DNA of 7,503 nucleotides from Acidimicrobiia bacterium (lineage in GTDB: Bacteria > Actinomycetota > Acidimicrobiia > Acidimicrobiales > Aldehydirespiratoraceae). Location: positions 1 through 7,503 of the forward strand of contig JAJDZO010000276.1 in the NCBI GenBank assembly GCA_022824605.1, read 5' to 3'. The translations under genes were made by a program, and so were the position numbers. The notes beneath the pieces were generated by a model. It was not told the origin of the DNA. It did not search any database and saw only the letters and a program-made list of their open reading frames with translations. Shown piece after piece: positions 1 to 6,338 of this stretch (its first letter is position 1; each line of letters opens with the position of its first letter).

Positions 1-267
1 TGCCTCAGCCTCCGCCAGCCTGGCCTCTGCTTCCTCTGCCGCCGCTTGGGCCGCGTCGGCCTCGGCCTGAGCAGCCGCTCTCTCGGCCTCCGCCGCCTCG
101 GCCTCGGCTTCGGCAGCCGCTCTGCCGGCGTCGGCCGCTTCAGCCTCGGCCTGGGCGGCCGCGGCCGCGGCGTCGGCTGCGGATGTGTCCGGCTCGTCAT
201 CGCCGCACGACGCGGCTACCAGGGCCACAGCGCACAGCATTGCGAGCAGCCATTTCGTTCGTTTCAC
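1..267 (-). CDS. Lipoprotein, probable ABC transporter substrate-binding protein (5' part only)
   Basis: The first 89 codons are visible; the gene runs off the left edge. It starts with GTG, preceded by a clear GGAGG seven bases upstream. Residues 1-21 form a lipoprotein signal peptide: Lys/Arg at positions 2, 3 and 5, a hydrophobic core from about 7 to 19, and Ala-Ala-Ser before Cys21, the likely lipidated residue. Gly-Asp-Asp-Glu follows, as is common after the lipidated Cys in actinobacterial binding proteins. Residues 30-89 are almost entirely Ala, Glu, Gln and Asp, with Arg at 49, 63 and 83, and should form a long charged helix or coiled coil. No ligand-binding domain is visible. The role as binding protein is inferred from its place directly after livH and livM. 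Another envelope lipoprotein with a coiled-coil stalk is possible. The lipoprotein call is strong, the transporter role moderate. Confidence 0.75.
   Translation of the reverse strand, partial: MKRTKWLLAMLCAVALVAASCGDDEPDTSAADAAAAAAQAEAEAADAGRAAAEAEAEAAEAERAAAQAEADAAQAAAEEAEARLAEAEA
40..123 (-). repeat. Two tandem 42-bp units inside the Ala/Glu-rich segment
   Basis: Codons 49-62 (82-123) and 63-76 (40-81) of the lipoprotein gene align over 42 bp with 33 identical bases by hand count. Both units begin AGAGCGGCTGC and encode Arg followed by 13 residues of Ala, Glu, Gln and Asp. The 14-residue period suggests the helical segment grew by unit duplication. Lower-complexity GCCGAG repeats continue on either side. 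Confidence 0.6.
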
Positions 268-274
268 GGTGTTG

Positions 275-279
275 CCTCC
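275..279 (-). promoter_or_regulatory. Ribosome binding site of the lipoprotein gene
   Basis: GGAGG lies seven bases before the GTG at 265-267. This fixes the GTG as the start; without it the gene would lack a clear initiation codon. Confidence 0.75.
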
Positions 280-298
280 AAGGTTGTCTATTGGGCCA

Positions 299-319
299 TG
301 AGCACCGGGGCGGTGCTCA
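299..319 (-). promoter_or_regulatory. Strong intercistronic hairpin between livM and the lipoprotein gene
   Basis: TGAGCACC (299-306) and GGTGCTCA (312-319) are perfect inverted repeats. A further G-C pair (307/311) gives a 9-bp stem with a 3-base loop. On the transcribed strand the hairpin comes 22 bases after the livM stop and 19 bases before the GGAGG of the next gene. No run of T follows it, so it is not a standard intrinsic terminator. A processing or 3'-end-stabilising hairpin, or a partial attenuator, would fit, since transport operons often need more binding protein than permease. The structure is seen; the function is inferred. Confidence 0.6.
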
Positions 320-341
320 CATCTTGACGGAGGATGGCGGA

Positions 342-1592
342 TCAATAGCTGAACGGCCACCTCTTCCAGTAGTTGCGTACTCGTACCCAGATGCCGAAGA
401 TCCCGAGGGGCTCCGCGATCAGGAACACGACGATGAGCGCGCCGAAGAGCACGATGTTCCAGGCGTCGACGCTGAGGGTCCATCCCGGGGTCTGGATGGC
501 GGTGTTGATGACACCGAAGTCGTCGCCCTCGGTGAGCACCAGGTGCGAGAGGGCTTCGGTGGGACCGCTCTCAGCGGCTTCGAGCCACTTGGTGAACGCC
601 TTCACGAACTCGGGGACCATAACCACGAAGAAGCTCCCGATCAACGGGCCTGCGGTGGTGCCCGCACCGCCGATCAACAGGATGGCGATGAACTCCACCG
701 ACAGGAACAGTCCGAACTGGTCGACCTGCAGGCGCTGGAGAAGCGCCGCGAACAGCGCTCCGGCAACGCCCGCGAAGAACGACGACACCGCGAAGGCGAT
801 GACCTTGTAACGGAACTCGGCCACGCCCATCACCTCGGCCGCGATGTCGCGGTCGCGGATGGCCTGCAGGGCCCTGCCGGTGCGGGAACGGGCCAGGTTC
901 TTGGCCGCCACCGCGAACAGGATCGTCAACACCAGCAGGAACAGGTACAGCTTCTGCAGGTCGGTGACGTCGAACCACAGCCAGCGGCCGTCGCGGCTGA
1001 CATCCACCAGCGGCTGTTGCTCCTTCCACAGCCGAATGTCGAGCTCTGGGAAGTTGCGGCCGTAGGCGGGCGCGCCTGCGATCTTGCTGCCCCAACTGGT
1101 GTTGCCGAAATGAAGGCCCAGAAAGACCAAGCCCAGCGTGACGATGGCCAGGTACAGGCCCCGCAGCCGCACCGCCACCGGTGAAACGATCACGCCCACC
1201 ATCGCGGCGGCCACGCCCGCGCCGGGCAGCCAGATCCAGATCGGCAGCGAATGGCCCCAGGTGGTCTCACCGCTGGTTCCGCCGAGATAGACGGCCGCAC
1301 AGGCCCCGACCCCCATGAAGAACGCATGGCCGAGCGACACCTGACCCCCCAGACCGCTGAGCAGGTTCAGGCCGAGGGCGGCAATGGCGAACACCAGCAT
1401 CCGCGACATGATCAACAGCCAGTCGCCGTCGCCCAAGAAGCGCACCACCGGAATGTGGCTGATCACCGGCAGGTCGAAGGGCAGCAGGAACACCACCGCC
1501 ATGAACAGCGCGAACACCGCCTTCTGCGTCCAGGTGGGCAGCATCTGCGACTCCTGGCGGTAGGAGGTGTACAGATTCGGTCGACCGAGCAT
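342..1592 (-). CDS. livM: Branched-chain amino acid type ABC transporter permease, LivM family
   Basis: One of the two membrane subunits of a HAAT-family importer; it pairs with LivH in the cytoplasmic membrane. The 416-aa product has a hydrophobic segment near residues 24-50, then the family signature LGLNLLSGLGGQVSLGHAFF (73-92). The cytoplasmic coupling region lies around 238-262 (RTGRALQAIRDRDIAAEVMG) and a Gly-rich membrane stretch at 305-320 (LIGGAGTTAGPLIG). Two long hydrophilic loops occur at about 163-212 and 336-377. The ATG at 1592 has a GGGGGG run eight bases upstream. An in-frame ATG at codon 17 (1544) has a better AGGAG at six bases and could be the real start. The longer form is preferred because its GRPNLYTSY opening resembles relatives as I recall them. 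livH ends 38 bp upstream, so the two are co-transcribed. Substrate cannot be read from the sequence. Confidence 0.92.
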   Translation of the reverse strand: MLGRPNLYTSYRQESQMLPTWTQKAVFALFMAVVFLLPFDLPVISHIPVVRFLGDGDWLLIMSRMLVFAIAALGLNLLSGLGGQVSLGHAFFMGVGACAAVYLGGTSGETTWGHSLPIWIWLPGAGVAAAMVGVIVSPVAVRLRGLYLAIVTLGLVFLGLHFGNTSWGSKIAGAPAYGRNFPELDIRLWKEQQPLVDVSRDGRWLWFDVTDLQKLYLFLLVLTILFAVAAKNLARSRTGRALQAIRDRDIAAEVMGVAEFRYKVIAFAVSSFFAGVAGALFAALLQRLQVDQFGLFLSVEFIAILLIGGAGTTAGPLIGSFFVVMVPEFVKAFTKWLEAAESGPTEALSHLVLTEGDDFGVINTAIQTPGWTLSVDAWNIVLFGALIVVFLIAEPLGIFGIWVRVRNYWKRWPFSY

Positions 1593-1630
1593 CCTTCACA
1601 CCCCCCTGGTCGCTTGGTCGCCGGGCACGC

Positions 1631-2749
1631 TCACACCCTCTGGATCTCGGGCGTGCCGAACAGCCCGTAGGGGCGCACCAACAGCCCGACAACCATCACC
1701 ACATAGGGCACGATGAGCGGATAGCCGGCGCCGAGCCAGGAGGTGTTGGCCGCGGCGTACTGACCCGCGTAGATCTCGGCCACGCCCACCACCAGCCCGC
1801 CCAACAGGGCGCCCGTCACCGAGTCGAGCCCTCCCAGGATCACCGCAGGAAGGGCCCGGAAGGCGATGTTGGCGGTCTCCTGATCAACCGAGATCGTCTG
1901 GTCGACCGGCGGCTGGGTGGCGAAGATCCCGCCGATCGCGGCCAGGACCGCGCCGGCGGCCCACGCGATGGCGAAGACGCGGCCCACGTTGATGCCTTGG
2001 GCCATGGCCGCCTCCTGATCGAAAGCAACCGCCCGCATGGCGATCCCGAGCCGCGACCGGTAGAAGAAATACACCGCCACGAACGCGGCCGCGGCGGTGA
2101 TCATGGCGGCCACGAAGCTCCAGTTGATCAACTCGCCGGCCACTCTGAACCCGCCGATGTCCCAGGGCGCGCCCACCGGGCGGTACTCGATGACGACGGC
2201 GTCGTTGTTGAACACCCGGAACATGATCTCCAGACCGAGCGTGATCACCGCCACCGAGAACAGGGGTTCGCCGATCATGGGCCGGATGGCCAGACGCTCG
2301 ACGACGAGGCCGACCACGGCCGCGAACACCAGAGCCACCACGGCGCTGAGCACCCAGTACACCCAGTCGGGGCCGCCCACGCTGTTGAGCGGATTGCTGA
2401 TGCTGGTGAAGGGGATGTGGCCGTCTCTGGTGACGACGCTCTCGCCGTCGGAGAACACGCTGCGCTCCTGCACCAGGAAGGCCACGAACAGCGCGCCGGT
2501 GGCCGCCAACGCGCCCTGCGCGAAGTTGACGGTCTGGGTGGCTTTGAAGATGAGCACGAAGCCCAGCGCGATCAGCGCGTACACCGAACCGAGCCCCATC
2601 GACTTCATGAACGTCTGGAAGAACAGGGCCGGGTCGTTGGCGAGCTGCACGGCGCCGAAGATCGCCGCCGCGGTGAGCGCGCCGACCAGGAAACCCATCG
2701 GCGCCCCCCGCCGCAGATCGAGCCGCTGCAGCCCGGCCGTGCCGACCAT
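1631..2749 (-). CDS. livH: Branched-chain amino acid type ABC transporter permease, LivH family
   Basis: Second membrane subunit of the importer. The 372-aa product shows the LivH signature at 61-86 (ALGFVLIFKATQTVNFAQGA onward), the cytoplasmic coupling stretch GIAMRAVAFDQEAAMAQGIN (235-254), the conserved AVILGGLDSVTGALLGG (302-318) and the typical C-terminal VRPYGLFG (358-365). There are about eight hydrophobic segments. A hydrophilic loop of roughly 35 residues sits at 94-130. Two starts are possible. The ATG at 2749 overlaps an upstream stop as TGATG but has no Shine-Dalgarno sequence, so it would depend on translational coupling. The ATG at codon 18 (2698) has GGGGGG five bases upstream and gives 355 aa, nearer the usual family size. 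The family is certain; the start is not. Confidence 0.92.
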   Translation of the reverse strand: MVGTAGLQRLDLRRGAPMGFLVGALTAAAIFGAVQLANDPALFFQTFMKSMGLGSVYALIALGFVLIFKATQTVNFAQGALAATGALFVAFLVQERSVFSDGESVVTRDGHIPFTSISNPLNSVGGPDWVYWVLSAVVALVFAAVVGLVVERLAIRPMIGEPLFSVAVITLGLEIMFRVFNNDAVVIEYRPVGAPWDIGGFRVAGELINWSFVAAMITAAAAFVAVYFFYRSRLGIAMRAVAFDQEAAMAQGINVGRVFAIAWAAGAVLAAIGGIFATQPPVDQTISVDQETANIAFRALPAVILGGLDSVTGALLGGLVVGVAEIYAGQYAAANTSWLGAGYPLIVPYVVMVVGLLVRPYGLFGTPEIQRV

Positions 2750-2826
2750 CAGCGGCGCTCTGCGGCTGCCATGACTGCGCTGGCCATCAGTGCATCGACT
2801 CCACGAGGATGACTGCCCGCAACCAT
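2749..2826 (-). CDS. Possible 25-codon bridging (leader-like) reading frame between ligase and livH
   Basis: An ATG overlaps the ligase stop as TGATG and opens a 25-codon frame (MVAGSHPRGVDALM onward, ending AAAERR). Its TGA overlaps the livH ATG, again as TGATG. It therefore tiles exactly the gap between the two genes. No separate ribosome binding site is visible, and the peptide has no recognisable domain. Part of it is the duplicated ligase tail read in another frame. It could carry re-initiating ribosomes from the ligase into livH, or it could be a by-product of the duplication. It matters only if livH starts at 2749. Confidence 0.3.
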   Translation of the reverse strand: MVAGSHPRGVDALMASAVMAAAERR

Positions 2827-2847
2827 CAGTACATCGACTCCACGAGG
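2771..2847 (-). repeat. Tandem duplication of the ligase 3' end (39 and 38 bp units)
   Basis: On the plus strand the units are 2771-2808 and 2809-2847. Each starts ATGACTGC and ends with a 25-bp block, CCATCAG through CCACGAGG (2784-2808 and 2823-2847), that differs at one base only. The middle five to six bases differ. The block nearest the ligase encodes its last residues, LVESMY, and the stop. Because the period is 39 bp, the second copy stays in the ligase frame and would encode LVESMH and another TGA. CCATCAG occurs a third time at 2746-2752 with the same spacing (38 bp), covering the livH start, but the rest of that stretch is not similar. Confidence 0.8.
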
Positions 2848-4712
2848 TCGTGGAACATGTCCTCCATGGCGTTGCGCTTGAGCTTCTGGGTGGCGGTCAG
2901 TTCGCCGTCCTCGTGGTCGAGCTCCTTGGGCAGCATCTTGAACTTCTTGATCTGCTCGACCCGGGCGAACTTGGAGTTGGTGTCGTCCACCACCTTGGAG
3001 ACCAGCTCGATGACCTCGGGCTTCTCCGAAAGATCCCGGTAGGTGGTGTAGGCGATGTTGTTGCGCTGAGCCCAGTCGCCCACCGTCTCGAGTTCGATGC
3101 CGATGAGGGCCGAGACGAACTTGCGGCCGTCGCCGATCACCATGGCCTCCTTCACATACGGCGACGTCTTGAGGCTGTTCTCGATCTCCGAGGGGGAGAT
3201 GTTCTTGCCGCCGGAGGTGATGATGATGTGCTTGATGCGGTCGACGATCTTCACGTGGGTGCCGTCCACCCACACCCCGACATCGCCGGTCATCAGCCAG
3301 CCGTCGTCGGTGAACGTCTCCGCGGTCTTGTCGGGCTTGTTCCAGTAGCCCACGAACACCCCGGGGTGCTTGGTCTGGATCTCGCCGGTCGTCTCGTCGA
3401 TGCGCAGTCCGATGTCGGAGTAGGGCTCCCCCACCGTGCCCAGCTTCATGCGTCCCGCGAAGTTGCAGGTGGCCACCGCGGAGTTCTCGGTCATGCCGTA
3501 CAGCTCGAACACCGGCACACCCAGTCCGATGAAGAACTCGAGCACCTCGGGTGCGATGGCGGCCGCGCCCGAACCGGCGTGGCGGCAGCGGCGCAGGCCG
3601 ATCCGTTCCTTCAGCGCCCGGAACACCAGCGGCTGACCGACTGCGTACAGCAGCCGGGTCGCCAACGTGTGACTGCCGCCGTTGGCCACCTTCCTGCGCC
3701 CGATGATGCCCGCGAGCGCCAGTGTGAACCGCAGGAAGACCCGCTTGAACGGAGTGGCGTCGTTGCCTTTGATGGTGACCTGGGCGTGCAGCCGCTCCCA
3801 GATGCGCGGCACCGCGAAGAACAGCGTGGGCTGGATCTCGCGCAGGTTCTCGGTGACGGTCTCGATCGACTCGGCGAAGTTCAGCGACGGACCGGCCCCG
3901 ACCATCGTCCAGGTGGAGAAGATCCGTTCGGCCACATGGCACAGCGGCAGGTACGTGACGATCAGATCGTCGGAGCCGGGCCGGGTGCCGTCGGGGAAGC
4001 GATCGACCTCGTTGACGATCTTGTCGATGCAGTAGGCCGCGTTGGAGTTGGCCAGCATGGCACCCTTGGGAGGGCCGGTGGTGCCTGAGGTGTACACCAG
4101 CGTCATCACATCGGCGTCGGTGGCGGCCGCCATGCGCTCGGCCACCGCTTGCGGATGGGCTTCGCGGTGGCGGCGACCCATCTCCAAGAAGGTGTCCCAG
4201 AAAAGCAGGCGCGGATCGTCGTAGTCGCCGAAGCCCCGCGGCTCGGTGAAGATGATGCGCCGAACCGAGGCGGCCGTCGCCGCGGGCACCTCCAGGATCT
4301 TGTCGGCCTGCTCCTGGTCCTCGGCGAAGAACACCGTCGGAGTGCAGTCCGAGACGAGGTACTCCACCTCCGCGGTGGGATTGGTGGGATAGAGCCCCAC
4401 CGTGATGGCCCTCACAGCCACAGTGGCCAGATCGAGCACGACCCACTCGGGCCGGTCCTCGGAGTGGACGGCCACCCGGTCGCCGACCTCGACACCCAGC
4501 TCCAGCAGGCCATGGGCGGCCGTCTCGATCAGATCCCAGGTCTGGGCCCAGGTGTACTCCTGCCAGATGCCGAAGTCCTTCTCGCGCATGGCGACCTGCT
4601 GGGGACTGCGCACCGCCCAGTCCCGGGCCAGCGACGCCACCGTCACCGCGCCGGCCTCACCGGCGGCAGGCAGCGGCGCCTCAGGGGTAGGTCGCTCCGA
4701 GGTAATCGTCAC
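2826..4712 (-). CDS. Long-chain-type acyl-CoA ligase (AMP-forming)
   Basis: Activates a carboxylic acid, probably a fatty acid, to its CoA thioester with ATP by way of an acyl-adenylate. All hallmarks of the ANL (adenylate-forming) superfamily are present in the 628-aa product: the P-loop YTSGTTGPPKG (207-217), YGMTE (405-409), TGDVG (475-479), the hinge region DRIKHIIITSGGKNISPSEI (491-510), and ELTATQKLKR (604-613), in which Lys610 is the likely catalytic lysine of the mobile C-terminal domain. The KNISP and TQKLKR forms and the length fit the long-chain/bubblegum-like group (FadD15-like) rather than acetyl-CoA synthetase. No signal peptide is present, so it is cytoplasmic. The GTG start has a perfect AAGGAGG seven bases upstream. 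It lies 53 bp after the dehydrogenase and just before livH, suggesting it activates the imported substrate. The exact substrate is unknown. Confidence 0.93.
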   Translation of the reverse strand: MTITSERPTPEAPLPAAGEAGAVTVASLARDWAVRSPQQVAMREKDFGIWQEYTWAQTWDLIETAAHGLLELGVEVGDRVAVHSEDRPEWVVLDLATVAVRAITVGLYPTNPTAEVEYLVSDCTPTVFFAEDQEQADKILEVPAATAASVRRIIFTEPRGFGDYDDPRLLFWDTFLEMGRRHREAHPQAVAERMAAATDADVMTLVYTSGTTGPPKGAMLANSNAAYCIDKIVNEVDRFPDGTRPGSDDLIVTYLPLCHVAERIFSTWTMVGAGPSLNFAESIETVTENLREIQPTLFFAVPRIWERLHAQVTIKGNDATPFKRVFLRFTLALAGIIGRRKVANGGSHTLATRLLYAVGQPLVFRALKERIGLRRCRHAGSGAAAIAPEVLEFFIGLGVPVFELYGMTENSAVATCNFAGRMKLGTVGEPYSDIGLRIDETTGEIQTKHPGVFVGYWNKPDKTAETFTDDGWLMTGDVGVWVDGTHVKIVDRIKHIIITSGGKNISPSEIENSLKTSPYVKEAMVIGDGRKFVSALIGIELETVGDWAQRNNIAYTTYRDLSEKPEVIELVSKVVDDTNSKFARVEQIKKFKMLPKELDHEDGELTATQKLKRNAMEDMFHDLVESMY

Positions 4713-4719
4713 GCGTCGA

Positions 4720-4726
4720 CCTCCTT
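4720..4726 (-). promoter_or_regulatory. Perfect ribosome binding site of the ligase gene
   Basis: AAGGAGG sits seven bases before the GTG at 4710-4712. It is the strongest initiation signal in the window and predicts high ligase translation independent of the upstream gene. No convincing promoter was seen in the 53-bp gap. Confidence 0.8.
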
Positions 4727-4765
4727 GATGTCGCAGTACACGGTCGGCGAGACGCGAACGCTACT

Positions 4766-6076
4766 TCATTTGGATGCGAGCTGTCTCTGGCGAGCCGCTT
4801 CGGCCGGATCGTCGAGTCCTTCGTGGGCGGCCAGCTCGGCCCGGCCCACCACGAACCAGTGAACCTCGTCGGGACCGTCGGCGAGGCGCAGGGTCCGCTG
4901 CAGGGTGTACATGCGAGCCAGCGGCGTCCACTGCGACACTCCCGTAGCGCCGTGCATCTGGATGGCCTCGTCGATGATGGCGCACACCCGTTCAGGGACC
5001 AGGGCCTTCACCGCGCTCACCCACACCCGGGCCTCGGCGTTGCCGAGGATGTCCATGGCCTTGGCCGCCCGAAGCACCATGAGGCGCATGGCCTCGATCT
5101 CCACCCGGGCCCGGGCGATGATCTCGACGTTGCCGCCGAGGCGGGCCAGCGGACGTCCGAAAGCCTCACGGCTCAGGCCCCGGCGCGCCATCAGGTCCAG
5201 GGCCTTCTCGGCCGCGCCGATGGAGCGCATGCAGTGGTGGATCCGGCCCGGTCCGAGCCGCAGCTGCGAAATCTCGAAGCCGCGGCCTTCGCCCAGCAGG
5301 ATGTTCGCCGCCGGCACCCGCACATCGTCGAGGCGGATGTGCATGTGACCGTGGGGCGCGTCGTCCTCGCCGAACACATGCATGGGACCGATCACGTCCA
5401 CGCCCGGAGTGTCCATCGGCACCAGGATCTGGGACTGGCGGCGGTGCGGGGGGCCGTCGGGGTTGGTCTGCACCATGCAGATCATGATCTTGCAGCGCGG
5501 ATCCCCGGCGCCGGAAATGAAGAACTTCTCGCCGTTGATGACCCACTCCTCGCCGTCGAGCACCGCCTGGGTGGCGATGTTCTTGGCGTCCGACGACGCC
5601 AGCGAGGGCTCGGTCATGGCGTAGCAGGACCGGATCTCGCCGGCCAGCAGCGGCTCGAGCCACCGCTGCTTCTGTTCGGGGGTGCCCACCCGTTCGAGCA
5701 CCTCCATGTTGCCCGTGTCGGGCGCGCTGCAGTTGAGGCACTCCGGCGCGATGGGGTTCTTGCCGAGCTCGGCCGCGATGTACGCGTAGTCGAGGTTGCT
5801 GAGGCCCTCGCCGCTACCGGCGTCGGGCAGGAAGAAGTTCCACAGCCCGGCCTGCTTGGCCCTCGCCTTGAGGCTGTCGAGCAACTCGAGCTGACCGTCT
5901 CCGTAGCCCCAGCGCTCGGCCCGGTTCTCGCCGAGGGCGAAGAACTCGGCGGTGACCGGCTCCACCTCGGTGGCCACGAACTCGACCACCCACTCATACA
6001 GCGGCCGCGCCTGGGCCGACATGGCCAGGTCCAGCCCGGCCGGGTCGGTATTGCCGATCAACCCTGACGGTGTCAT
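4766..6076 (-). CDS. Acyl-CoA dehydrogenase, ACAD10/11-like
   Basis: A flavoenzyme that would introduce the trans-2 double bond into an acyl-CoA in the first oxidation step, passing electrons to electron-transfer flavoprotein. The 436-aa product covers the whole family fold. The helical N-terminal domain spans about 20-145. The beta domain opens with CYAMTEPSLASSDAKNI (151-167), the FAD/substrate signature. The C-terminal helical domain includes GRIHHCMRSIGAAEKALDLM (277-296), FGRPLARLGG (306-315) and QMHGATGVSQWTPLARMY (373-390). Near the end ADGPDEVH (399-406) replaces the Glu-Gly-Thr found in medium-chain dehydrogenases. This form is typical of the ACAD10/11-like branch, with Asp400 the probable active-site acid (inference). 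The ATG start has AGGGAG six bases upstream. It is separated from the small membrane protein by 37 bp and the ligase by 53 bp. Chain-length preference cannot be told. Confidence 0.92.
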   Translation of the reverse strand: MTPSGLIGNTDPAGLDLAMSAQARPLYEWVVEFVATEVEPVTAEFFALGENRAERWGYGDGQLELLDSLKARAKQAGLWNFFLPDAGSGEGLSNLDYAYIAAELGKNPIAPECLNCSAPDTGNMEVLERVGTPEQKQRWLEPLLAGEIRSCYAMTEPSLASSDAKNIATQAVLDGEEWVINGEKFFISGAGDPRCKIMICMVQTNPDGPPHRRQSQILVPMDTPGVDVIGPMHVFGEDDAPHGHMHIRLDDVRVPAANILLGEGRGFEISQLRLGPGRIHHCMRSIGAAEKALDLMARRGLSREAFGRPLARLGGNVEIIARARVEIEAMRLMVLRAAKAMDILGNAEARVWVSAVKALVPERVCAIIDEAIQMHGATGVSQWTPLARMYTLQRTLRLADGPDEVHWFVVGRAELAAHEGLDDPAEAARQRQLASK

Positions 6077-6113
6077 GAATCGCTCCCTGCCCGCTCGGCT
6101 CGTCGCTCGCCCG

Positions 6114-6323
6114 TCACGACGACAGCAGTGAGGCTACGGCCCACACTGCAGCCCCCGAGCCGATGACGATGTAGAGGATGCTGCGACCCAGGGGGGCACG
6201 GTCCAGATCAGACGGGTCGCGGCGCTGCGGCCGCGGCCTCAGCAACGCCGCCAGGTTGCCCGCAGCCATCGACGCGCCCATGGCCAGCACCAGCCAGGCC
6301 AACAGGTTCTGACCAAGGAACAC
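6114..6323 (-). CDS. Small protein with two predicted membrane segments, function unknown
   Basis: I do not recognise this 69-aa protein. It has two hydrophobic segments, at about residues 5-27 and 47-67. They are joined by a short basic-acidic linker (LRPRPQRRDPSDLDRAPLGR), which should face the cytoplasm and leave both ends outside. The start is GTG, 15 bp after the dnaB stop, with no good Shine-Dalgarno sequence, so translation is probably coupled to dnaB. An internal ATG at codon 15 is less likely because it would cut the first membrane segment. The long uninterrupted membrane pattern and tight spacing support a real gene. No function is proposed. Confidence 0.65.
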   Translation of the reverse strand: MFLGQNLLAWLVLAMGASMAAGNLAALLRPRPQRRDPSDLDRAPLGRSILYIVIGSGAAVWAVASLLSS

Positions 6324-6338
6324 GACGGGGACCAGGCC

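Noticed and set aside
299..319. Intrinsic terminator after livM
   Set aside because: The hairpin is strong but is followed by ATGGCCCAATAG on the transcribed strand, with no T-tract, and a well-formed gene start follows at once. It is kept as a regulatory hairpin instead.
1608..1621. Short direct repeat TGGTCGC TTGGTCGC between livH and livM
   Set aside because: Seven bases twice in GC-rich DNA is expected by chance and it is not placed like an operator.
2790..4088. Long plus-strand open frames opposite the ligase (432 codons), and similar ones opposite the dehydrogenase and livM
   Set aside because: They mirror the codon structure of the real genes, have His/Arg/Gly-rich products with no domain, and lack ribosome binding sites.
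2749..4446. A 565-codon open frame on the minus strand overlapping the ligase
   Set aside because: It is an offset frame of the ligase gene, rich in Arg, Gly and His as expected for out-of-phase GC-rich code, while the ligase frame has all family motifs. Only its last 25 codons, beyond the ligase stop, are kept as a separate low-confidence item.
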